Made by a program: the position numbers and the translations under genes. The notes under the pieces are model-generated. The model saw only the letters and a list, made by a program, of their open reading frames with translations. It did no database searches and was not told the origin of the DNA. From Diphasiastrum complanatum (Eukaryota; Streptophyta; Lycopodiopsida; Lycopodiales; Lycopodiaceae), in the NCBI GenBank assembly GCA_029204225.1, contig CM055112.1, forward strand, positions 26,394,795 through 26,458,794: DNA of 64,000 nt, written 5' to 3'. Numbering within the stretch: position 1 is the stretch's first letter; each line of letters opens with the position of its first letter. Shown piece by piece: positions 42,983-56,967 of this stretch.

Positions 42983-43236
42983 AGTTAAAATAGCAATGAT
43001 CGACTTATACAGTGCTTTGTTATTTCGACGGCACCACGTGTGCTTAGTTCTAGAATTATCGGGCTGTCTTTCTTTTACGAGCCCTTTGAGTGTTTTTAAG
43101 TAACTTTATCTTTGTACTTGTATATTGGTTGAATATACAGTTGGATGAGAGTAATCTTGTTGTCTTATCTTGTTGCACTTGACGCTGTGCTGTGGTAATT
43201 GATCTGGTTGGGTGTTTGAACTGTTTATTCTTAACT
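42983..43236 (+). repeat. 254-bp LTR (5') of Copia half-element B, with PBS
   Basis: AGTTAA...TTAACT, aligned end to end with the LTR at 8749-9002. The PBS TGGTATCAGAG starts at 43237, directly after the LTR, which proves the boundary. It is flanked on the left by GTGAT (42978-42982). A CACGTG G-box lies near 43036. Confidence 0.87.
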
Positions 43237-43249
43237 TGGTATCAGAGTC

Positions 43250-44511
43250 TCTTGGTGGATATAATCATTGGACAAGAACAGAGAGCTGCAAATTCACGAC
43301 GGTTTGTTGGCTAGGAAGCACAAAACGAGTCTGTGGAGATTCATGGAATAGCTTGAAACTGTAAGAAGATTCAGAGGTAGGAATTGTCGGTTGAATCAGA
43401 GGGCAAGCGAAGATTGAAGCTTAAAATGCTTCTGGTGGGTTGCTTGGCATTTGTGATTGGTTTGAATCCAATCGAACACCATTTGAAGAGCGGTTTGGAG
43501 CAGAAGATTGCTTGTTGTAGGGCGACCTCAGAGGGATAGGTAGCTGCTCAAAGAAATTCTTAAGAAGATTAGATAAAGCCCAGAAATATCTTCTTCTTTG
43601 ACAGCTAGGGTTTCAAGTAGAAAAAAAAACATTTCTCTCTCAATATAAATCCTTTTTTGAAGTTGTAAAGAGCCAGAAGTGAGCACCCTGCTGCTGTTGT
43701 GAATGTGTGGAGAGGCTGTGGGCGGCCGCGGACTGTGAAGAGAGGTAGCGTGGAGTTTGTCAAGTGCCATAACCATAGTTTGTGTAAGGAAGCTTGGAGA
43801 TGGCGTGAGGGAGGTCGCGGGCTGAATGCGCGGTCAATCGCACTAACCCTGTAGTGTGTGGAAGGGAGTAGTGTTCTCAAGAAGAGAACTTGATGTGCCT
43901 GGATGATCATGATCATTGGATCCGGAACTATTGTGATCAATGGTTGAAGTTGACTGGCCAAGAAATGATCTAGGCAGTCAGATCTTAGATAACCATTGGA
44001 TCTATTGGATTTCAGCTTGAATTTCACAAGAAGGGGTCTGAAGTGCAAAGTGCATTGCACCTTCATTAAAATTTTCAAACTGAAATAATTGCTGGGTTCC
44101 AAGTTTTTGAAGGGTGAAGTTTCTTCACACTGAAGAAACAGTTCAAAAACTTAAAGTGTCCTTATTTTCACCTCCTTTAGTCTATTTTGGCCAAACGAAA
44201 GGCTATAGCCTCTAAACGAAGGGCACTTTGACTGTACATGCAAGTACGGTATGCCAAAACAGAGTGATTGTCGAGGAGAAAGAGTTCGGAGCATTCCAGA
44301 AGTGATTTCACCATTCTACTGGGCAAGTAGCTGGGAGTTCGTGACATGAAGCATTTCGAAAAGCCATGCCAGTTTGGCTTTCAATTTGGCGAAAGAGCAG
44401 CGGGTGGCCTGGTAAGCCAAAAATTGCAAGTCATTATTTTTTAATTATGACATTACGGTTGGCTTTGGCATACACTTTATAGCCAACAAGTGGAGTGTCA
44501 AGCAGTTTGAA
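43250..44511 (+). other. Leader of half-element B
   Basis: About 1.26 kb untranslated. 44370-44500 matches, inverted, 60504-60637, the leader of the related copy. No coding motif. Confidence 0.65.
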
Positions 44512-45566
44512 AATGGCAAACATCAATGAGGCAATTTTGGGCGATGCAAGCAAACTTGATGGGGCTTCTAACTACAACATCTGGAAATTCAAAATGAAGA
44601 GCATTTTGATGGAGAAAGAATTATGGGAGATCGTGATAGGTATTGAAGTCCGGCCAAATACCACTCCAGTGACATGAGGGCCTTTGATAAAAAGGCATAG
44701 AGAGCATTGTCCTTGATCAATCTTTCAGTGAAAGACCATGTGATCACTTATATAAGTGATGCCACGACGGCTAGGGGAGCTTGGGAAGCTCTTAGAATGC
44801 AATTTCAAACTTGCAATCCAGCTCAGGCCATGTTCTTGAAGTCAAGATTGAACGCAGTTAGGATGGAAGAAGGTGAATCGGTGGGATCTTTCTTCACCAG
44901 GATAAAGGAGCTGAGAGATCAACTTGTGGCAATTCGAGAACAATCGGGGATGTTGAATTGGTACATACCACTATGAGCAGTGTCTCGGAAGGATTACAGA
45001 TGTTTGTAAGCAGCATTGCTTCAAGGGAGAGATTGCCTACTTTTGAAGACTTCCACGGAATCATGTTGTAGGAAGAGCAGCGCCACGAAGTGATTAAGTC
45101 AAGGCAAAGCCTACAGGGGGATGAAGCCTTGCTTGCTAAAGGCAAGCAGAAAGGATGGAAAAGGATTCCCAAGAAATCCAAGGATGATGATGACGAGGGA
45201 GAATCATCATCAAAGACGAAAAAGAAAAAGAAAGGCAAATGTTACTATTGCCACAAACCGGGTCATTGGGCACGCGAGTGTTACAAGAAGAAAGCGGACA
45301 TAAAGGCGGGAAAAGTGAAACAACAAGGCAACATTGTCGAAGATGATGGAGAAGATGATGAGGCAAGTGTCTTCTCATCGGCATTGGCATCCCAGGTTGA
45401 TGATGGTGCCAGATGGTTCATAGATTCAGGTGCCACAAGGCATATGACCAAGAAACATGATTGGTTTGAGAAATTCTCACCAATCCATGATGGGGATAAG
45501 GTCACTCAAGCCAATGGGAGGGATGCACCTTTGCAGTTTCCTAATGAGACCACTTTAAACATATAA
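44512..45566 (+). pseudogene. Copia gag and protease start, half-element B
   Basis: Gag starts MANINEAILGDASKLDGASNYNIWKFKMKSILMEKELWEIV, breaks near 44677, and continues SLINLSVKDHVITYISDATTARGAWEALRMQF. A lysine-rich linker leads to the knuckle CYYCHKPGHWARECYKKK (45239-45290). The protease site is ARWFIDSGATRHMTKKHDWF (near 45412). After 45540 about 240 bp do not match the related copy at 59260-59500, so the protease centre is replaced. Confidence 0.9.
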
Positions 45567-45804
45567 AGAATAAAGAAGTTGCCAATTAGACATCTTCCAA
45601 CCCTAATTCTAAAAAACCAAAACGCAATACTAAGAATCATCAAGGTGGCAAGAAGGTCCTCAAGAAAGCTTGCAATGAAAAGGTGCATTCTAACTTCTGA
45701 CTACCATGTTGATAATCATGAATAACCTGGTATTTCAAGTTAACTGGTTCTACGATTTTAAGGATTTTGCCACGTGAAAGCTACGTCAATTTGACATAGA
45801 TCTA

Positions 45805-47451
45805 ATGTGCTTTATGTTCTTGGACTCAAAAAAGAGTTTGCTTTATGTTGGAGTAATGGCAAATCAACATCTTAAGGTTGAATTTGTCAAGGATGGATGC
45901 CTAATGAGGGATATGAACCACAACCATAAAGTGGTGGCGAAAGGTTATAGAGATAGTAACTGTGGCCTTTATAAATTGGATGCTACAAAACCAGGAGAAT
46001 ATGGTTTGGCTATCTCAACAGCATCTGAATTTGAGTTGTGGCACAAAAGACTTGGTCACTTGAACTATGGGAGCTTGAGATTGATGGCGAAGTTGAAAAT
46101 GGTAATAGAGTTTCTGGCATTGCAGGATGATCATCACACAATATGTGAAGGATGCGTCATGAGAAAGCATCACAGGGAGACATTCAAGAAAGGTGGAGCT
46201 GCAAGAGCTAAGAAACTGCTGGAACTTATTCACAGCGACTTGTGCGGCCCAATGAAGACCATGTCGTTGGAGAAAGCATATTATTTTATGACTTTCATAG
46301 ATGATTACTCTAGGAAGACATGGATTTATTTCTTGAAGAAGAAATCTGACGCTTTTGCTTGCTTCAAGGAGTTCAAGACTTTAGTAGAGAACCAACTGGA
46401 TGCACACATCAAAGTGCTAAGATCTGATAGAGGGGGAAAATACAAATCTGATGATTTTGAGGACTTTTGCAAAGAACACGGCATCAAAAGACAATTCACA
46501 CAATCACGTACGCCACATGGTAATGGTGTAGCTGAAAGAAAGAACAGGACTATTATGGAGAGTGCACGCTCCATGATGAAGCAAATGGGCTTGACCGATT
46601 CACTTTGGTCGAAAGCATGCAGTGCGGCAACATTCTTGCAAAATAGGAGCCCTACAATTGCGGTTCCAAATGTGACTCCCGAAGAAGCATTTACAGGAAT
46701 AAAGCCAAAAATCGACAAGTTTCGTGTCATTGGATGTAGGGCTTATGTACATGTGCCAAAGGAGGAGCGAAAGAAACTTGATGCAAAAGCAATCAAGTGT
46801 ATCTTCGTCGGTTATGATAAGAGGACGAAGGCGTACAAGTATTTTGATCCTGTAATGAACAAGATTCGCATTAGCAAAGATGTGATCTTTGATGAGACGC
46901 ATAGGTATGAAGATGAAAACCATGCAAGTGGTGGAAGCATCAAAAGACTTCCCACAATTGAAGACGCTCCACAAGATGATGCACGTGAAGATGAAAGTCA
47001 AGAGGGCGAGTACGAGAGGACATCACCTATTCAAGAGCCTAGGGGAAGGTACTTGCCAATAGGAGCAATAAAGGAGAAACCGATTGGAAGTAAGAGACAT
47101 GACTTGGACACTCCTTGGGATACATACTCTCCACATAGTGTATCACCTGAATCTAAGATACCGAAATGGTATGAGAAGATCATGAAGGACGCAAAGCTGA
47201 ATCAACCAGGATCTAGCACACAAGGAGAAGTGAGAAGATCAACGCAGGAAAGGAAGTCTCTCGATCATTATCATGTGAACTATGCCCTAATGAGTGACAT
47301 TTTGAAGTGTCGAGAGCCATCAACCTTTGATGAGACAAAATATCACAAAGAGTGGCAAAAGGCAATGGAGGATGAGATGGAATCCATCCACAGGCATGAT
47401 ACATGGGAGTTGGTTGATCTACCACTTGGAAAGAAACCCATTGACAACTAG
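45805..47451 (+). pseudogene. Copia integrase, half-element B (548-codon open frame)
   Basis: The longest open pol frame in the window. The pre-integrase is ELWHKRLGHLNYGSLRLM with CEGCVMRKHH. The integrase core has D in HSDLCGPMKTM, D in VLRSDRGGKYKS and E in NGVAERKNRT; the catalytic acids are intact. The C-terminal domain is GCRAYVHVPKEERKKLDAKAIKCIFVGYDKRTKAYKYFDP. A linker then leads into the RT start HYHVNYALMSDIL and MEDEMESIHRHDTWELVDLP. It ends in a stop at 47449-47451, where related copies continue. Confidence 0.9.
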
Positions 47452-47660
47452 AACAAAGTTTCATGCGGATGGCATGATAGCAAAGCATAAGTCATGCCTA
47501 GTAGTGAAGGGTTATGAGCAAAGTTAAGGAATTGACTATGAAGAGACATTTGCTCCAGTGGCTAAGTGGATTACACTATGCCTTATCATTGCCCTAGCAT
47601 CTCATTTTTGGTGGAAGATCCATCAAATGGATGTGAAGTCCGCATTTTTGAATGGTAGTT
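47452..47660 (+). pseudogene. Copia RT N-terminal fragment, broken at rearrangement junction
   Basis: Frame-shifted RT with KFHADGMIAKHKSCLVVKGYEQS and, at 47625-47657, HQMDVKSAFLNG. The sequence then changes to minus-strand Gypsy. The next expected RT part (through YVDD) is not here. The later part of a closely related copy is at 9963-9003 on the opposite strand. Confidence 0.85.
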
Positions 47661-47666
47661 TGTGAA

Positions 47667-48440
47667 TCATCATGTATGACGATCCTCCTCCAATGACATC
47701 CATCGTCTGATTCTTTGTCAAAGTGGATGGTAGTAGCAGAGCTTGAAACCATGGCTCGTTGGTTAGTTGGCTTCGTAATCCACTTATCAAAATCGATCTT
47801 AATTACGATTCTGCAGCACGATACGATTTTGTCCCCAGTCGTGAAGAGCCTGTGACGTTTGGAGCCATGGTCTACCTAGTTGGACACTATAGGACTAGGG
47901 AAAATCAGACAAATCAAACATGAAACAAATTTCAGCTACTTTGGTATGCACTTCATTAGCTATGCCCAATGATTTCACACTAGATTGGTCAATTAGTCGA
48001 ATCATAAAAGGAGCGCTCACCATGCGAGTGAGTTTTCATTCATGGTAAAGTTTGGAGGATTTGATGTTCACTCCTGATCCTCCGTCGACTATGGCTAATT
48101 CTTTCAGAAACCCATGATGCGTGATCGGGATGGTCACGTGTTTGGCATCCTTCTCCCAACCTACATCTACTTGGTGGACTGGTTGCAATTTCTCTACTTC
48201 CTCATCTGGCACCAAATTTGTAGGGTGCACTTCTGATTTTTCACTACCTGGTCCATCTATATAAGTTTTCAATCCTTCCCAAAGGGTCGGATGCGTTTTG
48301 AGTAAGGTGTCTAAGGGCATTCTAACATCACTTCTCAACAGATCGACTAGGACAGCGGTGTGGTCTTTTTTCTCTTCCTTGCTATGGAAAGGGACTTCAA
48401 AGCCAGAATGATCATTTGCATTCTGACCGGTTTCATGGAT
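47667..48440 (-). pseudogene. Gypsy gag-protease segment
   Basis: On the minus strand: LLRSDVRMPLDTLLKTHPTLWEGL, then the protease LAIVDGGSGVNI (near 48095), then MVSAPFMIRLIDQS and LGRPWLQTSQALHDWGQN, all typical of plant Gypsy pepsin-like proteases. It stops at about 47667. What should follow in a Gypsy polyprotein (linker and RT) is found at 9964-11118 on the plus strand. Confidence 0.8.
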
Positions 48441-48444
48441 GAAC

Positions 48445-49553
48445 TATAGTAACATCTTTATGGACTCAAGCAAGCACCAAGAGCATGGTACTCTAGGTTG
48501 CATTCCTATCTTATTTCCATTGGATTTGTTGTAAGTTCTTATGAACCATCGTTGTACTACAAATGTAATGATGGAAAGATCATTATCTTAGTTTTATATG
48601 TTGATGACATTATACTCACAAGAAATGATCTAGATGGCATTAAGAATGTAAAAGTTTCCTTGTCTAGTGAATTTAAGATGGTAGATCTAGGACTTTTTAA
48701 AGTTATACTTGGAATAAAAGTCACTAGAAGTAATGATTTTACCTTCATATGTCAATCTAAGTATGCTAGATCAATCTTAGCAAGATTTGGCATGATTGAT
48801 TGTAAAGGAGTTGAAACTCCTATGGAACTAAGGAAAGTGATGAAGCATCCTTTGAGGACATCACTACCTATAGAATGCTTATTGGTTCCTTGATATACTT
48901 AAGTATCACTAGACTAGATCTTAGTTTTTGTGCTGGCAAGTTGAGTCAATATATGCAAAGTCCATTAATATGTCATTGGAAAGGAGCAAAAAGGGTGTTA
49001 AGGTACATCTCGGCTACAAAAGACTTTGTCATAGTTTATGAAAGGACTAATATTTGTTTGAGAGCATATTCGGACTCAAGTTTTGCGGGTGACAAGATGG
49101 ATAGAAGATCCATAAGTGCATTTGCTACATTCTTATGTGGAGGAGTTATATCTTGGCTTTCCAAAAAGCAAGATACCATCTCTCTTTCATCAACAGAATC
49201 TGAATATAAAGCTATGACAACAACAACAAAGGAAATTCTTTGGCTTAAAAGGCTTTTGGAGGAGCTACATGTGATCAAGGATGAAGACATTCCATGCATA
49301 TATTGTAGTAATCAAGTAGCTTAACAACTTGCAAACAATCCAGTCTTCCATGCTCGAACAAAGCACATCGAGATTTCACATCATTTCGTGAGGGAGAAAG
49401 TGCAAGCAAAGGAGATCAAGCTTATTCATGTTTCATCATTAGATTGCATTGTTGATATACTCACCAAGGCATTGCCTAAAGATCCATTTATAAAATTAAG
49501 ATTGGCTCTTGGAGTTATAGATAGATCTATGCTAGATTTACCAAGCTAGATTT
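48445..49553 (+). pseudogene. Copia RT and RNase H
   Basis: KQAPRAW is recognisable at 48470-48485. VLYVDDIILTRNDLDGIKNV is the catalytic motif (48590-48640). LGIKVTRSNDFTFICQSKYARSILARFGM and SLIYLSITRLDLSF are the RT thumb. SDSSFAGDKMDRRSISAFATF and LSSTESEYKAM are RNase H. The tail CIVDILTKALPKDPFIKLRLALGV ends with a stop at 49548. Only two or three frame breaks are present. The missing upstream part would lie under the Gypsy segment at its left. Confidence 0.9.
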
Positions 49554-49561
49554 TTGAGGAG

Positions 49562-50390
49562 TGTGGAAATGCAAAAATAAGCTTGGTAGAGGCCAAAATC
49601 TTGTATATAGGATGATTACATATGTGTGGATCTTGTTTCCACATGTGAAAATAGTGTACTTGTCATGTACCATAATCATATAGGCTGTACATATGATTTA
49701 ATTCAAGTTCTAGTGGCTAAAAAGGCCAAAAACTAGTTTTCTAGACATATGACACATGGCATCAATCTATTGATTGCATGAGCCAAATCCTTTGGTTAGG
49801 TGTCACATCCCATGTGTAGAGGACAGCTCACATGTGTGGAATAAGCTGAAGTAGATGAATTTTGACTTCTAGAAGATTTTCAAGTAGATCTCCATATAGA
49901 AGGAAAATGGACCAAAAGTGCTCAAAATAGAAGGTTTTGTCCAAGTATCAGTTTTGCATGATGAATCATCATATGACAAAGCACCTTCACACATGTGGGA
50001 TCAAAGGAATGATCAGTACCATGAGCTCCCACTTATTGTATATAGATAGAGCCACATTTGGCCATAATCATTGTGAGACACCAATCTTGGTTTTGGAAGC
50101 AATTTTGAGTGATTCTCTCCATTTGTCTACATTTGTTTTGATTGTTTTGAGGTTCTATCAATGTGTACTTGATTTTCAAGTTGGATTCCGTACTCAGACA
50201 GGGTTTCACACGTGGGAAACCAGAAAGTACACCTACCTTCAATTAATGATTGTTCTTGTTAGGATTTTGTGTCTAGAATTGATCTAGATTGATCTTAATC
50301 TCAAGTAGATTGATAGATCAAGTAATCTGACAACCAATCCCTCTTGAGGATCAAATTAGGATCCACTCTTGGTCCTTTTTGTACTTGTTG
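49562..50390 (+). repeat. 3' LTR start of the 48445 Copia element, end uncertain
   Basis: TGTGGAAATGC follows a short purine tract (TTTTTGAGGAG). It contains CACATGTG and TTTCACACGTGGGAAA motifs near 49630-49820 and 50205, as in the other LTR families here. I found no second copy, so the end at about 50390 is approximate. Confidence 0.55.
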
Positions 50391-51179
50391 CACACAAGAT
50401 AATTTGAGGAGAACCCTTCCTTCGAGACAACGTGGGTGTCATTATACGCAGAAAATTTTCACTATTTATGAAGTGATATAGTCGAACTGAGTAGAAACCA
50501 ACTAAATTCTGTATTTAGAATCATTATTAGTCACCTAGAATGGAATATATTTGTAAAGAGACACCTTACCTTTTGAGCATAGGTGATGCTCGCAAAATCT
50601 GAAAACTGTTTGGAAAACTCATACCTGGATGATTGTAGCAGTGGTTTCTTGTGAGGATGCCATGTTGTGCTCTTGCCTTCCTTAGACTTTAACCGTTCAT
50701 AACGTTATTGTCAGTTACTGTGAAAGTGATAGTAAGTACGTTAAGGAGAGCCTACCACTCATTGCTTATACAAGTCTAAAGTGAATGGTTTAATGTGCAT
50801 ACCTGTGCAAACCCTTATAGCTTTATGGTTCGAAACTGAACCTAATCAAAAATGAAGATAATAGTATTATTTGATGCTACAGAGAGGGCAAGTTTTATTT
50901 GTTAGTGCTTAAACATAGTAGTATTCCCTTTGAAATAGCAGTCATTCAAAAGTGTGATAGCAAAATAGGTTACAACATGAGTTGTATCTTTAGTATAATA
51001 GCATTATACTACAATAACTTCGTCTCTGGAGTATGTATGTAACCTTTCATTACTTATGGAACAACCACACGTTCATGCTGTCCTTTGAAGGATAGTAAAG
51101 CATATTGTAAACTATAGCTATCAAACCAAACTATCATCCTTTCATATCTATGATAAGGAGTTTGAATCCACACAACCAT
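50391..51179. other. Non-coding, nothing recognised
   Basis: No frame or repeat partner is evident. Confidence 0.4.
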
Positions 51180-52263
<1,084 letters not shown>

Positions 52264-52267
52264 ATTT

Positions 52268-52285
52268 TGGCGCTGTTGCCGAGGA
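52268..52285 (+). other. PBS-like site, tRNA-Asp type (Athila-like)
   Basis: TGGCGCTGTTGCCGAGGA is two changes from the TGGCGCCGTTGCCGGGGA site that primes Athila-type Gypsy elements. It lies four bases after a CA terminus. Confidence 0.6.
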
Positions 52286-52999
52286 GCTACGCCAATTTTT
52301 CATTTTACAACATGTATTTGATTGATGAATTGATGTTAGCTTGCATTTAGTCATCTTGTTTTGGCAAAATAGAGTTAAAATTGTATTTCAGAGTTAATTT
52401 GGGAGAGATCTTTCCTGATTTGTGTGGATTTTCTTGTTTGAAATCTAATTTGATTGTTGGGCAGGGAAAGCCATACAGATCACCATTCTTAAGATCCATT
52501 TGGATTTGAAAAAATCAGATCAAACAATAAAAATCGTTTATTTCTATCATATTGGTGAAAAAGGAGGCAAAATCGTCATCAGTCTTGATAACTTTGTGTT
52601 CCTTTTGCAACCAACATTTGCCGACTTGTAGATAGTACCACCTTCATACAGAGAATCTTCAGTTTGAAGGGCAAATGTTACATCCCAACCGATTTACAAA
52701 AACCACCAAAAACAATTTTCAAACCCTAAAATACAAAAGTATACAAAAAATCAATTGTCGCATGTTCTACTGTACCTAGATCTAATCCAGATCTATCTAC
52801 TGCCAAATTGGTGAAGGCTAAAACTAAAAATAGAAGGCTAAAGTGACTATTCATCTAGTTGCGAGTAACCTTTTGTAGAAATTTTAACATCTTACTATAA
52901 AAATATCAGTTTTCTAAGAGGAACCTTTGCCTGAGTAGAGTCAGTCCAACATACTGTTTTTGGTAATCAGTAAGTTGGGCTAACCTTAAGTCAAGGTCA

Positions 53000-54618
53000 G
53001 TTGTCATATTGATCTATTTTTGTCAAATAAGTGCTCTTTTTTGCAAAAATAACAGTATCGCTCTTGATCCTTCGCTTGAACTTTCGTCGACTTGTCTGAG
53101 ATTTCTAAATATAGTATTTCATCATTTTTACGTTCAGAGAAGGTTAGATCTATCAAGATCATCCAAAAGGTCGATTTTAGTCCTCGCCAAGCTACAAAAA
53201 CCATTGTTCACCAAAAAAAGGGTGTCTAAAAAGCGATTGAAAGTGCACATCCTTTTGCTTGTGTTCTAAAAATATTTTATCTTGGAGTGTGGAGAAGCTT
53301 GGTCATTTCAAGAGGCGTTCTATCTCATGGATATTTTCAACATCTCCCAAGTGTGCTAAGAGTTTGGCAAAAGAATCCTTGGCAAGCTCAATAGAGGCAT
53401 TGATAATCTATTGTCTGATAAAGAGAAATGTAAGGTGTGCGTTGAACACATCTCTAGCAAGTTTATGTAGCCACATGAAGAAAGCATTCATTTGCTTTTG
53501 GAGGGATGCACCAGGAAAGAACTTGCCTAAGTTGTTCATCATATACGAGATGGTGTGGTCAAACCAAATAATAGACGACTTGTTTTTGCATTTGTCACCA
53601 CATCTACATTTGAAGAAAGGTCATTTTCAAATCCGTATTCTAGCTTGGTGAAGGTTCATTCTATTGAAGTCAGTTTCAAAGCGTCCTCTGATTCTGGCCT
53701 AGGTTTGCTCATAAGGCAACGAGAGGGTTCGAATTTGTTCATGCGAATAATAGTATCAAAGGCTACTAGTGCTTCAAGAGGGGGATTTTTATGTAATGCG
53801 ATAGATTTTCAGACTTCTATTTCTTTTTCAGTAAGATGTGACATCAAGATCCAAAGATCAGTGGGCACAGGAGCAATAAAGTTCATAGTAGGAAGGCTTC
53901 AGAGTTTATAGGCAGTGAGGGCGAATTTGAGTTCAATGATTCTTGTGGGTACAAAGGGGATTTGACAGTTTTTGGATTGACAGAACTCATAGGTAGATTG
54001 GTCACCAATGTCACATATATCTTGTGAAAACAATTCTAGCTAGAAAGTAGTGTCCTCATCAAGGTCATCTAGGAAAACGAAAGGTTGTGGCGATAAGGGA
54101 GCATCAAGGGTGGCAGATTGAGTATCAACAAGAGAATTACCATTTTCTTTCTCTAGACAAGCAAAGACTTTTCTAATATGTAGATTGTAAAACATTTCTT
54201 CTTCCTCAAAACTCTCAACAAAATCATTAAAACTGCCAAAAAGATTCTCTACCAAACTCAAAGTACCCTTCTTTTTAACAAACTCCAGATAGATTTTGAC
54301 CCAGTCCAAAGTCTCCAAGAGATCAGTCTAGCACAAAATCTTATCCTCAAGTCCAGCAGAAGAACAAGTATCCCTATCAATGTCAATGATAAAAGCATGC
54401 ATCAATACGGCCTTTTCCATACAACAAATACGCGTCTATATAAAATGGTTAGGTGGAGGTAGGGGATCCCCATAAGCCAAAGAAGCAGCATCTTGAAATC
54501 TCTTGTGGACTAAAACATGAAAATAGACCTTTGTTAGCTTATGAATCGGAACTATCCCAACCAAGGAATAGTCAGAGTTACACCTCAAGGATGCAGAGAG
54601 AGAGTTACACAGTTTCAC
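53000..54618 (-). pseudogene. Decayed minus-strand reading frame of unknown function
   Basis: Pieces of one protein can be followed over about 540 codons with few stops. It opens MKLCNSLSASLRCNSDYSL (54618), then METLDWVKIYLEFVKKKGTL with an acidic stretch DFVESFEEEEMFY (54318-54040). Further on come NDLSSNVDVVTNAKTSRLLFGL (about 53640) and a C-terminal segment with HTWEMLKISM. I know no family for it. Its place inside a Gypsy-like element, on the opposite strand to the PBS, recalls the antisense ORFs reported in Tat-lineage elements. A decayed host gene is another possibility. Confidence 0.45.
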
Positions 54619-54975
54619 ATAGTTCCTCTTGACAAAGCAAGACTAAACCCTTTGAAGCCTTTATTCATATTCCAACAAGGTAAAGTAAAGCTGAAAAGTA
54701 AAATATAGTACTGAAAAATACCTTAAAGCATAACCACTTTTAAAATGTCCAGCTGATATATGCCACCATCCCACAACACAAAACCACACAAGTTAGTACA
54801 GTGGAGAAGACAGGTGTCATAGCTGAGCGTTAGTTGGTATCCATGTCCAAAAGAAGCTACACCAGTTAACAACATAAATAGCATTTTAAATCATAGTCCA
54901 GTCTTTCCAAATAGCAAAAAAAAGTTTAGCGATAGGCCAAACCCTAACATTACCATATCAGGGCTTGTGCCATGC
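54600..54975 (+). repeat. Dispersed repeat, copy 1
   Basis: Matches 57510-57870 in the same orientation: CCTCTTGACAAAGCAAGAC, CTGCCACCA-like and GACAGGTGTCATAGCTGAGC blocks. Probably LTR sequence of a family not otherwise seen here. Confidence 0.65.
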
Positions 54976-55299
54976 TAATCAGTTTATGGGCATTGGTCCA
55001 TATCAGTTTATATTGTTTTGAGCTAAAGTATAAATAGTTTTTAACCGTATATATTTTAACTAGCTAAAAAATATGGTGTGGACCCGTGTGCTAGTCTTAG
55101 GGCAAATCCATGCCATTCTAACCCATGTGATTGTTGTTTCAAGAATTCACTAATCAATAGACAACCGAAAGGATAGCCTATCCATCTCTGGGACAGTAGA
55201 ACTTACTATGTGTTATCATTAGCAAAACCCATCATTCAAGCATATATATGAAATAGTGAGCTGATCAAAGAAATCAATCATTGCAAAAAAAAAACCTAC

Positions 55300-56255
<956 letters not shown>

Positions 56256-56624
56256 GAGAAATAAAGATTGTAATAAACTTTGTCAATCGATATTATGACT
56301 GAGTACAAGAGTGAGAGACAACAATACATAGCTATGAGTGCAATCTAGAATGGAAACTGGGAGGATCTACTTTGGAAATACTTCTGGAGTTTTTCGAGAG
56401 CTAGAATAGCAAGTTGGAGGTAGAGTTTCCATCAGTAATGGCTTCATTGCTGGTGTGTTTGGGTCCGAGCAAGGGGAGTTTCAAGTTTTTGGAGTATTGG
56501 TACATGAGAATTGCTCAATGGAAGAAATGATTGAGGTGGAACCAATGTTATCTATTGATGGGCAAAAAATGTTTCTTTTAAAAACATTGTCAAATATCTA
56601 TTGTGCCAAGCAGATTAACACAAC
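56256..56624. other. Non-coding interval
   Basis: The 73-codon plus-strand frame at 56455 has no recognisable content. The minus strand may hold eroded Gypsy integrase, but I see no motif. Confidence 0.35.
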
Positions 56625-56930
56625 TTACATTGATCCCATCATACTAGTGGACAACAGTGCAATAGGACCAACATAGTCAAGTTCCCATTTCTCAAACAGT
56701 GCTTGTGATAGAACCGCATGCAAAGGCTCATAATTATGCTTTGTAGGGCGATGTGCTCGTTGACATACATCACATGATTGAATAAATTTTCTGGTATCCT
56801 TATGAAGCGTAAGCCACCAACATCCTGATTGTAAAAGCTTTTGAACAGTGATATCAATTGAAAAATGTCCACCTCCCATCCCATCATGTGAAAACATAAT
56901 TAGATGAAGTACTTCATATGCCAACACATC
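56625..56930 (-). pseudogene. Gypsy integrase zinc finger and core start
   Basis: On the minus strand: HDGMGGGHFSIDITVQKLLQSGCWW, then FIQSCDVCQRAHRP, the HHCC integrase zinc finger of Ty3/Gypsy, followed by WELDYVGPI, the start of the core with the first catalytic Asp. A fragment of about 100 codons. Confidence 0.85.
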
Positions 56931-56967
56931 TTCTTAGAATATCATCCATTCCACGACAATAAAATTT

